DNA of 25,855 nt from JAMXLO01 sp036494925 (GCA_036494925.1 DASXNR010000407.1:1-25855), one strand, 5' to 3'. Shown: positions 14,589 through 25,463, numbered from the stretch's first letter. The notes: a model not told the origin generated them from the sequence alone. Program-made: numbers and translations.

Positions 14589-14893
14589 GGCGTGATCTTG
14601 CCGTCCTGCACAACCAGCCGCACCGGCTTCACTTCGACGCGCTGCCAGACGTTGCCCTTGGTATAGGGATCACTGGCGATTATCGTGTCCAGCTCTGCAC
14701 GGTCGGCACAGTCCACCAGCAGGAACGAACCGATGGTGTTCTGAGCATCGTCGAAGATCGGCCCACCCATGACCAGCCTGCCGCTGGCGACATTGTTTTT
14801 CAGCCCGTCGAGATGCGCCGGCCGTGTGGCCTGCCGGCGTCCAGGAGCCTCGGCATCCGTGCCGTCGTACAGTGTCACCAGAAACTGTGGCAT
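14585..14893 (-). CDS. YciI-like family protein
   Basis: A 102-residue protein of the YciI/DGPF dimeric alpha-beta barrel family. Typical features are PQFLVTLYDGTDAEAPGRR, RPAHLDGLKNN, GRLVMGGPIFDD, GSFLLVDCADRAEL, and DPYTKGNVWQRVEVKPVRLV, with the conserved His in the RPAHL segment and the Asp of SDPY. The biochemical function of most members is unsettled. An AGGGGAAA ribosome site precedes ATG 14893. It follows the upstream luciferase-like monooxygenase gene by 11 bp and is surely co-transcribed with it, so it may act on or near that enzyme's product. Confidence 0.85.
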   Translation of the reverse strand: MPQFLVTLYDGTDAEAPGRRQATRPAHLDGLKNNVASGRLVMGGPIFDDAQNTIGSFLLVDCADRAELDTIIASDPYTKGNVWQRVEVKPVRLVVQDGKITP

Positions 14894-14904
14894 TGCTGTT
14901 TCCC

Positions 14905-15936
14905 CTATTCGGCGGCGAGCGGAATCTGCGCCGCCAGTCCGAACTCGCGCGCCAGCAGCGTGTAGGAGTGTCGCCGTGCCTCCGGATCGTGCAGCGTGGT
15001 CAGGACCGCGATTTCCGTCACGCCATGCTCGGCCGCCAGTGCCCGCAGCTTCTCCGCAACCACGGCAGGGGTGCCATAGACCGCACGCGAGCGCAGCCGT
15101 TGGATGCGTAACAATTCGGCTTCGGTATACGGATGCGCTGTGGCTTCTTCCGGTGAAGGGAGCGCGGTGAACACCCCGCGGTCGCGGTTGAGGCGCGACA
15201 GTTCGCGCGAGGTAAACAGCCGTGCCGCGTCTGCCTCGGTGTCCGCCGCCACCGCCCAGACGCACAGTGCGCCATAAGGTTGCGGAAAGCGCTGGCTGGG
15301 CCGGTAGCTCTCGCGGTAGAGCGCCATCGCCTGCTCAACGCCGCGGCCATCGGTGATAAAATGCGCGAAGCAGAACGGAATACCGAAATACGCGGCAACC
15401 TGCGGGCCATAGTCGGAGCTGCCGAGTATCCAGACTTCGGGTACGGTCGGTCCGCCAGGCTGAGCGATGATGTCGCGAAACGGATGGCCTTCGACCAGCT
15501 TCTCGCCGGTGAGCCACGCCAGCAGATCGCGCACCTGCGCCGGGAAATGATCTGCCGCGGTCTCCGCCAGAGGATTGAGCGCGAACGCGGTGCGTCCGTC
15601 GGAACCGGGCGCGCGACCGAGACCGAGATCGATCCGTCCCGGTGCAATCGCCTCCAGCACGCGAAACTGCTCGGCTACCTTCAGGCTGGAATAATGCGGC
15701 AGCATCACGCCGGCGGAACCGACACGGATGCGTGTCGTGGTAGCGGCGATCGCACTGATCAGGATTTCCGGCGCGGTCCCGGCCTGGCTCGCCGAGTTAT
15801 GGTGTTCGGCGCACCAGTAGCGCGTGTAACCCAGTGCCTCGCAATGCTTCGCCAGCGCCAGGCTCTCGCGGATCGAGGTGTCCGGGGAGCGACCTGTCAC
15901 CACGGTCGATTGGTCGAGGACGGACAGTCGCAGCAT
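14905..15936 (-). CDS. Luciferase-like monooxygenase of the MsnO8/YhbW type
   Basis: A 343-residue LLM-family flavin monooxygenase. The start LRLSVLDQSTV, the phrase ALGYTRYWCAEHHN, GSAGVMLPHYSSLKVAEQF, PGRIDLGLGRAPGSD, WILGSSDYGPQVAAYFGIPF and YGTPAVVAEKLRALA are characteristic of the MsnO8/YhbW subgroup. This differs from the 13300-14265 paralogue, with which it shares only the fold-level motifs. GGAG lies 9 bases before ATG 15936. It is the penultimate gene of the long minus-strand series, 35 bp after ilvA and 11 bp before the YciI-like gene. The substrate is unknown. Confidence 0.9.
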   Translation of the reverse strand: MLRLSVLDQSTVVTGRSPDTSIRESLALAKHCEALGYTRYWCAEHHNSASQAGTAPEILISAIAATTTRIRVGSAGVMLPHYSSLKVAEQFRVLEAIAPGRIDLGLGRAPGSDGRTAFALNPLAETAADHFPAQVRDLLAWLTGEKLVEGHPFRDIIAQPGGPTVPEVWILGSSDYGPQVAAYFGIPFCFAHFITDGRGVEQAMALYRESYRPSQRFPQPYGALCVWAVAADTEADAARLFTSRELSRLNRDRGVFTALPSPEEATAHPYTEAELLRIQRLRSRAVYGTPAVVAEKLRALAAEHGVTEIAVLTTLHDPEARRHSYTLLAREFGLAAQIPLAAE

Positions 15937-15971
15937 TCACCGTGGCTCCGCATCACGCCAGGACGTTAGCA

Positions 15972-17168
15972 CTAGATTCGCCGTACCACGTAGGTCTGCT
16001 CCAGCGCCTCGAGGATGGCATCGGCATGCGCTGGGTCACGCGCCTCCACCATCACTTCCAATTCCGCCGCCTGGACGGACGATGCAGCGAACAGGCGTTG
16101 GTGCGAGACCTCGATGATGTTGCCGCCGATGTTGCCGATCTTGCCGGCGATGTCCGCCAGCACGCCCGGCCGATCCGGAATCTGCAGGTGCAACCGCAGC
16201 AATCTTCCATCACGCAGCAGGTTGCGCAGCAACACGTTGGACAGAATGCGCGCGTCGATGTTGCCGCCGGTAATTGCAACGCCCACACGCTTGTTGCGGA
16301 AATGCTCGGTATAGGCCAGCAGCGCGGCCACACCGGCGGCGCCGGCGCCTTCCGCCACCACTTTCGCGCCTTCCACCAACAGTCCGATCGCCTCCTCGAT
16401 GGTGTGTTCCGGCACCACCAGAACGTCCACGCCCAATTCACTGATGATTGCGAACGGCTTGTCGCCGATGTCGCGGACAGCGATCCCTTCGGCGATGGTC
16501 GGGCCGCCGACCGACACCGTCTCGCCGGCAAGCCGCTGCGCCATGGCGGAATACGCGGCCACCTCCACGCCGAACACCGCGATCCCGGGCTTCATCGCCT
16601 TCGCCGCGGTCGCGCATCCTGCCAGCAATCCGCCGCCGCCCACCGGAATAACCAGCACGTCGAGATCCGGGACGTCCTGCAGCAGTTCCATCGCCAGCGT
16701 GCCTTGGCCCGCCATCACGCCGACATCGTTATAGGGATGCACGAACACCAGGCCGCGTTCCGCTGCCAGTGTCTCGGCATGCACCGCGGCCTGCTCCAGC
16801 GTCTCGCCGTGCAGCACGACATCGGCGCCCCACGACGCAGTGCGGGTGATCTTGGTTGATGGCGTGAACGTCGGCATCACGATAGTGGCGCGGACATTGC
16901 TCAGTCGCGCATGCCGTGCCACCGCCTGCGCGTGATTGCCCGCCGACATCGCGATCACGCCACGTTCGCGTTCCGCATCGGTCAGCAGCGCCAGTCGGTT
17001 CGCCGCCCCACGCTCCTTGAACGCACCAACGACCTGTAGATTGTCGAGCTTCAGCACCACCTCGGCGCCGGTTGCGCGCGATACCGCGTCACTGGGCAGT
17101 GCCGGCGTGCGCAATATACGGCCGGCGATCCGTTCGGCCGCCGCCGTCACATCGGCAAAGCACAGCAC
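15972..17168 (-). CDS. ilvA: Threonine ammonia-lyase (threonine dehydratase) with C-terminal ACT domain
   Basis: A PLP enzyme converting threonine to 2-oxobutanoate and ammonia, the first step toward isoleucine. The PLP lysine is in VGAFKERGAANRL; SAGNHAQAVA and the glycine-rich phosphate loop PVGGGGLLAG are present. The C-terminus carries a single ACT domain (LQIPDRPGVLADIAGKIG), so it is the ~400-residue, one-ACT form and not the ~500-residue E. coli form with two regulatory domains. There are two possible starts, both GTG: 17168, one base after the greA stop, and 17210, inside greA. I chose 17168 because it begins right before the conserved FADVTAAAERIAG and fits translational coupling to greA; the longer version would give 412 residues. 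Confidence 0.9.
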   Translation of the reverse strand: MLCFADVTAAAERIAGRILRTPALPSDAVSRATGAEVVLKLDNLQVVGAFKERGAANRLALLTDAERERGVIAMSAGNHAQAVARHARLSNVRATIVMPTFTPSTKITRTASWGADVVLHGETLEQAAVHAETLAAERGLVFVHPYNDVGVMAGQGTLAMELLQDVPDLDVLVIPVGGGGLLAGCATAAKAMKPGIAVFGVEVAAYSAMAQRLAGETVSVGGPTIAEGIAVRDIGDKPFAIISELGVDVLVVPEHTIEEAIGLLVEGAKVVAEGAGAAGVAALLAYTEHFRNKRVGVAITGGNIDARILSNVLLRNLLRDGRLLRLHLQIPDRPGVLADIAGKIGNIGGNIIEVSHQRLFAASSVQAAELEVMVEARDPAHADAILEALEQTYVVRRI

Positions 17169-17169
17169 C

Positions 17170-17643
17170 TCAGACGAACTTGATGCCGAGGATCTCGTAT
17201 GACCGGTCACCGCCGGGGGCAGGGACGGACACGGTGTCGCCCACCTTCTTGCCGATCAGTGCCTTGGCGAGAGGCGAGGAGACCGATAACCGGCCGCCCC
17301 TGATGTCCGCCTCGTGCACGCCGACGATCTGGTAGGTGGACTCCTTCTCGGTCTCCTCGTCCACCAGCCAGACATGGGCGCCGAACATCACGTGCTCGCC
17401 AGACAACGTGGACGGATCGATCACCTCGACGGAAGAGACGATCTCCTCGAGCTCGGCGATCCGGCCTTCGATGAAGGACTGACGTTCTCGGGCGGCATGA
17501 TATTCGGCGTTCTCCGAGAGATCGCCGTGCGTGCGCGCCTCGGCGATCTGGCGAATGATCGCCGGACGCTCCGACGCCTTGAGCTGGCGAAGCTCATCAT
17601 TCAACCGCTGCAGTCCAGGGGCGGTCATGGGAAACTTCTGCAC
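17170..17643 (-). CDS. greA: Transcription elongation factor GreA
   Basis: A 157-residue protein that rescues backtracked RNA polymerase by stimulating transcript cleavage. The N-terminal coiled coil (MTAPGLQRLNDELRQLKASE and on) carries the tip motif THGDLSENAEYHAARE with the acidic residues that reach the polymerase active site. The C-terminal FKBP-like domain includes VSSPLAKALIGKKVGDTVSVPAPGG. The start is GTG 17643 (MQKFPM), which has GGAG shortly upstream and matches the usual MQK-x-PM beginning; ATG 17628 is an alternative. It follows carB by 96 bp and is directly coupled to ilvA. Confidence 0.95.
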   Translation of the reverse strand: MQKFPMTAPGLQRLNDELRQLKASERPAIIRQIAEARTHGDLSENAEYHAARERQSFIEGRIAELEEIVSSVEVIDPSTLSGEHVMFGAHVWLVDEETEKESTYQIVGVHEADIRGGRLSVSSPLAKALIGKKVGDTVSVPAPGGDRSYEILGIKFV

Positions 17644-17739
17644 GTCACTCCGTCCTTTGGTGGTCGAGCGTCATGAGAGGCCGGGTTGCTGCCAAGCACA
17701 AGCGCCGCGGCAGAGCTTCGCCTGGCCGCGACGGTCGGT

Positions 17740-20982
<3,243 letters not shown>

Positions 20983-20985
20983 GGC

Positions 20986-21375
20986 TCAATCGCGACGGCC
21001 TTCAGGATAATCGTGCCGGCCGTCAGCCGCGATCCATCCAAGTCGGCTACTGGTGCGCGTATTGTCATTTGGCGGCACGCGCTCGGGGTCATCCAGACTC
21101 GCTGTTGTTACATCGATCTCCTCGAGCGCTGCATCGCGGAACGTGAGCTGTGTGCCGCATAGTCCGCAAAAACTGCGTTCCCCATGCGTGCTCGAACGAA
21201 AGCGCAGCGGCGTTCCCTTCACGAGCCGGAACTCGTCCGGTCGCACGCTGAACCAGGCGACAAACGGCGCGCCCGTGGTTCTGCGACAGATCGAGCAGTG
21301 GCAGTTGGTCGCGTTGAATGGCTCGCCTGTCACTGTGTAGCGAACAGCGCCGCAGTAGCATCCACCGGTCAGCAC
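20986..21375 (-). CDS. GFA/CENP-V family zinc-binding protein
   Basis: A 129-residue protein of the glutathione-dependent formaldehyde-activating enzyme (GFA) family. The two zinc sites are intact: Cys6 and Cys8 in GGCYCGAVRY, Cys25, Cys27 and Cys30 in NCHCSICRRTTGAP, and Cys70 and Cys73 in FCGLCGTQLTF. Most members are not proven to handle formaldehyde, so the role is open. GTG 21375 is the likely start because the conserved LTGGCYCG follows at once and it overlaps the stop of the 90-residue gene (GTGCTGA). The frame is open to 21444, but that stretch belongs to the neighbouring gene. It lies immediately before carB. Confidence 0.87.
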   Translation of the reverse strand: MLTGGCYCGAVRYTVTGEPFNATNCHCSICRRTTGAPFVAWFSVRPDEFRLVKGTPLRFRSSTHGERSFCGLCGTQLTFRDAALEEIDVTTASLDDPERVPPNDNTRTSSRLGWIAADGRHDYPEGRRD

Positions 21376-21641
21376 GGCGCCTGCTCGTCGCTTCGGCTCG
21401 CAGCAATCACGCCTTCGGGTGTCAGCTCGAGTCGCCAATAACATTGCAAGGCGCCTTGCGGCAACCGAACCGGCTCATGGATAAGGCCTTCACGAAGGCA
21501 GGCCGCGACAGCGTCACAGAAGGCCTGATAATCGACATCGTGCTGAACGATCGCCCGCAAGCGCTCGCATCCCGCCTCGATATTCGCTTCGCTGATGCTG
21601 TGCCGCAGCCCCGCGGACAACAGCAGTGACTTGGCATTCAT
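21369..21641 (-). CDS. Hypothetical 90-residue protein between carA and the GFA gene
   Basis: A small soluble protein (MNAKSLLLSAGLRHSISEAN...) with a helical N-terminal half and an apparent strand-rich end (PQGALQCYWRLELTPEGVI). I do not recognise a family. Its ATG follows the carA stop codon after a single base, and its stop overlaps the GTG start of the GFA gene. Such tight packing on both sides argues that it is a real translated gene. No metal or catalytic motif is obvious; three Cys are spread through the protein. It could be an accessory protein to the GFA protein or to carbamoyl-phosphate synthase, but nothing in the sequence decides this. Confidence 0.65.
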   Translation of the reverse strand: MNAKSLLLSAGLRHSISEANIEAGCERLRAIVQHDVDYQAFCDAVAACLREGLIHEPVRLPQGALQCYWRLELTPEGVIAASRSDEQAPC

Positions 21642-21642
21642 G

Positions 21643-23019
21643 TCAGGACCGCCGTTCCATCATCTCCACAAACCGCCCGAACAGATAATGGCTGTCGCTC
21701 GGCCCCGGGCTCGCCTCGGGGTGGTACTGCACGGAAAACGCCGGTCGGTCAGTGCACGCCAGCCCCTCGTTCGATCCGTCGAACAGCGACACGTGCGTCA
21801 GCTTCGCGGTCGGCGGCAAGCTGTCCGGATCGACTGCGAAGCCGTGATTCTGGCTGGTGATCTCGACCTTGCCGGTCACCAGGTCTTTTACCGGCTGATT
21901 GGCGCCACGATGCCCGCGATCCATCTTGTAGGTGCTCGCCCCTAGCGCCAGCGCCAACAACTGATGGCCCAGGCAGATGCCGAACACCGGCACGCCTGCC
22001 TCCAGCACGCCGCGGATTGCCGGCACCGCGTATTCGCCCGTTGCCGCAGGATCGCCGGGCCCGTTGGACAGGAACACGCCGTCCGGACGTCGTTGCAGAA
22101 TGTCGTCGGCGGTCGCGGTCGCCGGCATCACCGTGACGCGGCATCCGGCCGATGCCAGGCAGCGCAGTATGTTGCGCTTTGCCCCGTAATCGACTGCCAC
22201 CACGTGGTACTTCGGTGCGATCTGCCGCCCAACCCCCGTTGGCCAGGCCCAGCGCATCTCGTCCCACTCGTAGGACTGTCGACATGATACCTCCTTGGCG
22301 AGGTCCATGCCCTCCAGCCCCGGCCAGGCTTCGGCCGACCCGCGCAGAGCCGGCAGGTCGAATCGCCCGTCGGCGGGAAACGCCAGCACGCCGTTTGGCG
22401 CACCGCCATCGCGGATACGCACGGTGAGCGCCCGTGTATCCGCGCCCGCGACGCCGGCAATCCCGCGGGCGCGCAGCCAGGCATCCAGATGCTGTGCCGA
22501 CCGCCAGTTCGACGGTTCGGTAACGTCCTGCTTCACCACCAGGCCGCGTGCCGCGACTGTAGCGGCCTCGATGTCCTCGCCGTTGGTGCCGATGTTGCCG
22601 ATATGCGGGAAGGTGAAGGTGATGATCTGTCCGGCATAGGACGGGTCGGTCAGCGTCTCCTGATAGCCGGTCATGGCGGTGTTGAAGCAGACTTCGCCGA
22701 CGGGCGCCGCCACGCCGGTATGGGCGCCGAAGCCGCGGCCCCAGAATACCGCTCCGTCCGCCAGGACCAGGGCGGCGGTCGCACCGGTCGGCACCGCGTC
22801 GCCATCGGACGGGAGCGGATCGTGGCGCGTTACGGCCGGTACGCCCGACAGGTCGGACAGAGCAAGACCGGTGGCAGCGATCACCGCTGCCCAGTGGCGC
22901 GACGGAATCGACCCGGCCTGACGCCACTTGCGGACCGCCTCGGTTCCGACGCCGGTCAGGCGCGCAGCCGCCTCGGCGCCCCCCAGGCGTTCGATGAGAG
23001 CAGTCACTCCGATTGGCAT
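21643..23019 (-). CDS. carA: Carbamoyl-phosphate synthase small subunit with N-terminal helix-turn-helix-like domain
   Basis: The glutaminase subunit that supplies ammonia to CarB. The 458-residue protein is about 75 residues longer than E. coli CarA (382). The conserved CarA part starts near residue 82 (AALVLADGAVFWGRGFG). It contains VGEVCFNTAMTGYQE, SNGPGDP, the nucleophile Cys in GICLGHQLLALALGA, and the His-Glu of QYHPEASPGP. The extra N-terminus, residues 4-57, resembles a Cro/YdaS-type helix-turn-helix: ALIERLGGAEAAARLTGVG, EAVRKWRQAGSIPSRHW, AAVIAATGLALSDL. A flexible linker (about 58-80) follows. The start at ATG 23019 has no ribosome site, and the predicted -10 box ends only 9 bases upstream, so the mRNA may be leaderless. 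The gene is divergent from yqeY. Confidence 0.95.
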   Translation of the reverse strand: MPIGVTALIERLGGAEAAARLTGVGTEAVRKWRQAGSIPSRHWAAVIAATGLALSDLSGVPAVTRHDPLPSDGDAVPTGATAALVLADGAVFWGRGFGAHTGVAAPVGEVCFNTAMTGYQETLTDPSYAGQIITFTFPHIGNIGTNGEDIEAATVAARGLVVKQDVTEPSNWRSAQHLDAWLRARGIAGVAGADTRALTVRIRDGGAPNGVLAFPADGRFDLPALRGSAEAWPGLEGMDLAKEVSCRQSYEWDEMRWAWPTGVGRQIAPKYHVVAVDYGAKRNILRCLASAGCRVTVMPATATADDILQRRPDGVFLSNGPGDPAATGEYAVPAIRGVLEAGVPVFGICLGHQLLALALGASTYKMDRGHRGANQPVKDLVTGKVEITSQNHGFAVDPDSLPPTAKLTHVSLFDGSNEGLACTDRPAFSVQYHPEASPGPSDSHYLFGRFVEMMERRS

Positions 23020-23028
23020 ACCGCAGAC

Positions 23029-23055
23029 ATTATGGGAAGCAAGTTCCCAAGGCAA
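23029..23055 (-). promoter_or_regulatory. Predicted carA promoter
   Basis: On the minus strand, TTGCCT (23055-23050) and CATAAT (23034-23029, five of six bases of the consensus -10) are separated by 15 bases. A start site 6-8 bases past the -10 box would fall at about 23022-23021, just 2-3 bases before the ATG. This agrees with the lack of a ribosome site and suggests a leaderless transcript. The short 15-base spacer is filled by the TGGGAA palindrome. Confidence 0.4.
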
Positions 23056-23081
23056 TAGTCTGGCGGGATGGGTGGGAACTT
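23033..23081. promoter_or_regulatory. Three TGGGAA sites in the carA-yqeY gap, candidate operator
   Basis: TGGGAA-GCAAG-TTCCCA (23033-23049) is a perfect 6-5-6 inverted repeat lying between the carA -35 and -10 boxes. A third copy at 23073 extends the match: AAGTTCCCA (23041-23049) and TGGGAACTT (23073-23081) are a perfect 9-bp inverted repeat 23 bases apart. Three copies of one 6-mer in 49 bp is far more than chance would give. It looks like a repressor site for carA; the regulator is unknown, but CarA itself carries a helix-turn-helix-like domain. Confidence 0.5.
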
Positions 23082-23115
23082 TCCTCCGCCCGCATTACAG
23101 CGGAGTCACTTCGCA

Positions 23116-23121
23116 TATAGT
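23116..23121 (+). promoter_or_regulatory. Possible -10 box of yqeY
   Basis: TATAGT, five of six bases of the consensus, lies 31 bases before the yqeY ATG. No convincing -35 box is seen at the right distance. A T-rich run (23130-23135) follows in the presumed leader. Confidence 0.3.
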
Positions 23122-23152
23122 AGAGGGTGTTTTTTCTTCGCATGAGGGTGCC

Positions 23153-23608
23153 ATGAGTCTGCGCGAGCAGTTCACCGACCAGCTCAAGGCATCGATGAAG
23201 GCCGGAGACCCAGCGCGTACCTCCACGCTGCGCATGATACTCGCCCGCCTGAAGGACACCGACATCGCCGCGCGACCGAAGGGCGTGGACCGTGTGCCGG
23301 ACGAAGACATCGTCGGCATGCTGCGCGGCATGGTCAAATCGCGGCGCGAGTCGGTGGAGATGTACCGCCAGGGGCACCGGCAGGACCTCGCGGACAAGGA
23401 GGAGGCCGAGATCGCCGTCATCGAGACCTTCCTTCCGCAGCAGATGGACGAAGCGGCGATGACCGAGGCGGTCGCGGCGGCAATTGCGGAGACGGGGGCG
23501 GCCAGCATCAAGGACATGGGCAAGGTCATGGCCGCGCTGCGGGCAAGGCACGCCGCCACGCTTGATATGTCGAAGGCGGGACCGATGGTGAAGGCGAGGC
23601 TGGCGTGA
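23153..23608 (+). CDS. yqeY: GatB/YqeY domain protein
   Basis: A 151-residue helical protein with the YqeY layout: MSLREQFTDQLKASMKAGD, RTSTLRMILARLKDTDI, MVKSRRESVEMYRQGHRQDLADKEEAEIAVIETFLPQQM, and the C-terminal tail domain seen at the end of GatB (IKDMGKVMAALRARHAATLDMSKAGPMV). A role in tRNA-dependent amidation or tRNA recognition is presumed from the GatB similarity but not proven. The start at 23153 begins with the conserved MSLRE; the frame upstream to 22928 is non-coding. It lies 16 bp before dnaG, and the series yqeY-dnaG-rpoD is a known alternative to the E. coli rpsU-dnaG-rpoD operon. Confidence 0.93.
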   Translation: MSLREQFTDQLKASMKAGDPARTSTLRMILARLKDTDIAARPKGVDRVPDEDIVGMLRGMVKSRRESVEMYRQGHRQDLADKEEAEIAVIETFLPQQMDEAAMTEAVAAAIAETGAASIKDMGKVMAALRARHAATLDMSKAGPMVKARLA

Positions 23609-23624
23609 GCCGGCGCGTTTCCTG

Positions 23625-25436
23625 ATGGCACTTCCCGCCGGATTCCTGGACGAACTGCGCACACGCACGCCGCTGGCGGCCATCGTCGGGCGGCGGGCGC
23701 GTCTGGTTCGATCGGGGCGGCAATGGAAGGGCTGCTGCCCGTTCCACGGCGAAAAGACCCCCAGCTTCTACGTGTATGAGGACGGCCACTACCACTGCTT
23801 CGGCTGCGGCGCGCATGGCGACGCGATCGGCTTCGTGATGCAGTCCGAGGGCATCGGATTCATCGATGCTGTGGAACGTTTGGCGGCCGAGGCGGGGCTC
23901 GAAGTACCGAGGCCCTCGCCCGAGGCGGCCGAGACGGAGCGGAAGCGGCTGGACCTGACAGCCGTGCTGGAAGCTGCGCAGTCCAGCTACCACCGGCGGC
24001 TGTTCCTGCCGGAAGGCCGGCATGCGCTGGCCTATCTGCGTGGCCGCGGTCTGTCGGAAGACACGATCCGGCGGTTCGGCCTGGGCTGGACGGGCGAGGG
24101 GCGCGGCGCCCTGGCGGCGGACCTGGGTCGCGACGGCATCACCCAGGACCAGCTCGTCGACGCCGGATTGATGCGGCGCGACGATGAAACCGGCAGGGCG
24201 TACGATCTGTTCTTCAATCGCGTGATGTTCCCGATCCGCGATCGCCGCAGCCGGGTCATCAGCTTCGGCGGCCGCATCCTGGGCGATGGCCAGCCGAAAT
24301 ACGTCAACGGGCCGGAGACGGTGCTGTTCTCCAAGCGCCGCACGCTCTACGCGCTGGACTTGGCGCGCGATGCGGTGAGAGGCGGCGCGCCACTGGTGTT
24401 GGTCGAGGGCTATATGGATGTGATTGCCCTGGCGCAGGCCGGCATCGGTGGAGCGGTTGCCCCGCTCGGCACGGCGCTGACCGAGGAGCAGCTCGAGGAG
24501 TTGTGGCGGCTCGCGCCGGCGCCGATCCTGTGCTTCGACGGCGACGCCGCAGGCAGCCGGGCCGCCGCCCGCGCTGCCGAGCTGGCGCTTCCGCTGCTGG
24601 CACCAGATCGAACGCTGCGGCTTGCCAGGCTGCCTGCCGCCGAGGATCCCGACACGCTGGTGCGTCGCCAGGGTGCCGCTGGCATGCGGGCGGTGCTCGA
24701 TGCGGCGGTGCCGCTGGCCGATGCGCTCTACGATCTGCTGCGCGAGGCGGGCGGGGAAGCGACGCCGGAGCAGCGGGCTGCATTTCTGGTACGTCTCGAT
24801 CAGGCGGCCGGTCGGATTGCCGACAAGGCATTGGCCGGCGAGTACAGAGAGACCCTGCGCGGGCGGTTCTATGCTGCGCGACGTCAGAACCGGGGCAGCC
24901 GAGGCGGCGAAAGAGGCGTCGCTCCGGCCCGTACGGTTCTTCGTCCCCTGCCTGCCGCTGATTCGGTTGCAGCCGAGCGATGCCGCATCCTTACCGCCAT
25001 CCTGCTGCGGCATCCGATCCTGCTGCACGACGTTGAGCACGCCTATCTGGGGCTGGATCTCGCGCGGCCGCTCGCGGCGTTACGAACTGCACTGCAAGAA
25101 TGGGCGGAAGCGGCCGAAATCCTTGACTCTCACGCTTTGATGACCCACCTCACCACTTCTGGATTGCAAGCTGAGGCTGATCAGGTCCTGGCGACGGTGC
25201 CCGTGCCGTTGCCAGCCTGTGTGTCATCGGCGGCTATGCCGGCGGAGGCTGCGGCAGGATGGTGGCACATCTTCGGGTTCCTCAGCGTCCAGCGTCTGAC
25301 CGCGGAGGTCGCGTTGGCTGAGGCCGCATTCCGCCAGGACCCGACACTGCAGAACCAGAGCCGCCTGATCGCGCTGAAGACCGCGCTCGACAAGGTCGCC
25401 AGTGGCGAGCCGGACGGCGTGGACATTGCTGCATAG
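23625..25436 (+). CDS. dnaG: DNA primase
   Basis: A 603-residue primase that makes RNA primers for replication. The N-terminal CHC2 zinc finger has Cys38, His41, Cys58 and Cys61 (CPFHGEKTPSF ... HCFGCGAHGD). The RNA polymerase core and TOPRIM domain follow, with Glu261 in LVEGYMDVIA and the Asp305-x-Asp307 pair in CFDGDAAG that bind metal. FNRVMFPIRDRRSRVISFGGR and PKYVNGPET are typical core motifs. The C-terminal ~150 residues are the less conserved helicase-binding domain. The start at ATG 23625 gives MALPAGFLDELRTRTPLAAIVG, which matches the family start. It sits between yqeY and rpoD in one direction. Confidence 0.97.
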   Translation: MALPAGFLDELRTRTPLAAIVGRRARLVRSGRQWKGCCPFHGEKTPSFYVYEDGHYHCFGCGAHGDAIGFVMQSEGIGFIDAVERLAAEAGLEVPRPSPEAAETERKRLDLTAVLEAAQSSYHRRLFLPEGRHALAYLRGRGLSEDTIRRFGLGWTGEGRGALAADLGRDGITQDQLVDAGLMRRDDETGRAYDLFFNRVMFPIRDRRSRVISFGGRILGDGQPKYVNGPETVLFSKRRTLYALDLARDAVRGGAPLVLVEGYMDVIALAQAGIGGAVAPLGTALTEEQLEELWRLAPAPILCFDGDAAGSRAAARAAELALPLLAPDRTLRLARLPAAEDPDTLVRRQGAAGMRAVLDAAVPLADALYDLLREAGGEATPEQRAAFLVRLDQAAGRIADKALAGEYRETLRGRFYAARRQNRGSRGGERGVAPARTVLRPLPAADSVAAERCRILTAILLRHPILLHDVEHAYLGLDLARPLAALRTALQEWAEAAEILDSHALMTHLTTSGLQAEADQVLATVPVPLPACVSSAAMPAEAAAGWWHIFGFLSVQRLTAEVALAEAAFRQDPTLQNQSRLIALKTALDKVASGEPDGVDIAA

Positions 25437-25463
25437 GCTAGAGACGTAGGAGTTCGCTGAACG

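Noticed and set aside
23129..23136. T-run before yqeY as an intrinsic terminator
   Set aside because: No GC-rich hairpin directly precedes it, and it lies in the presumed yqeY leader.
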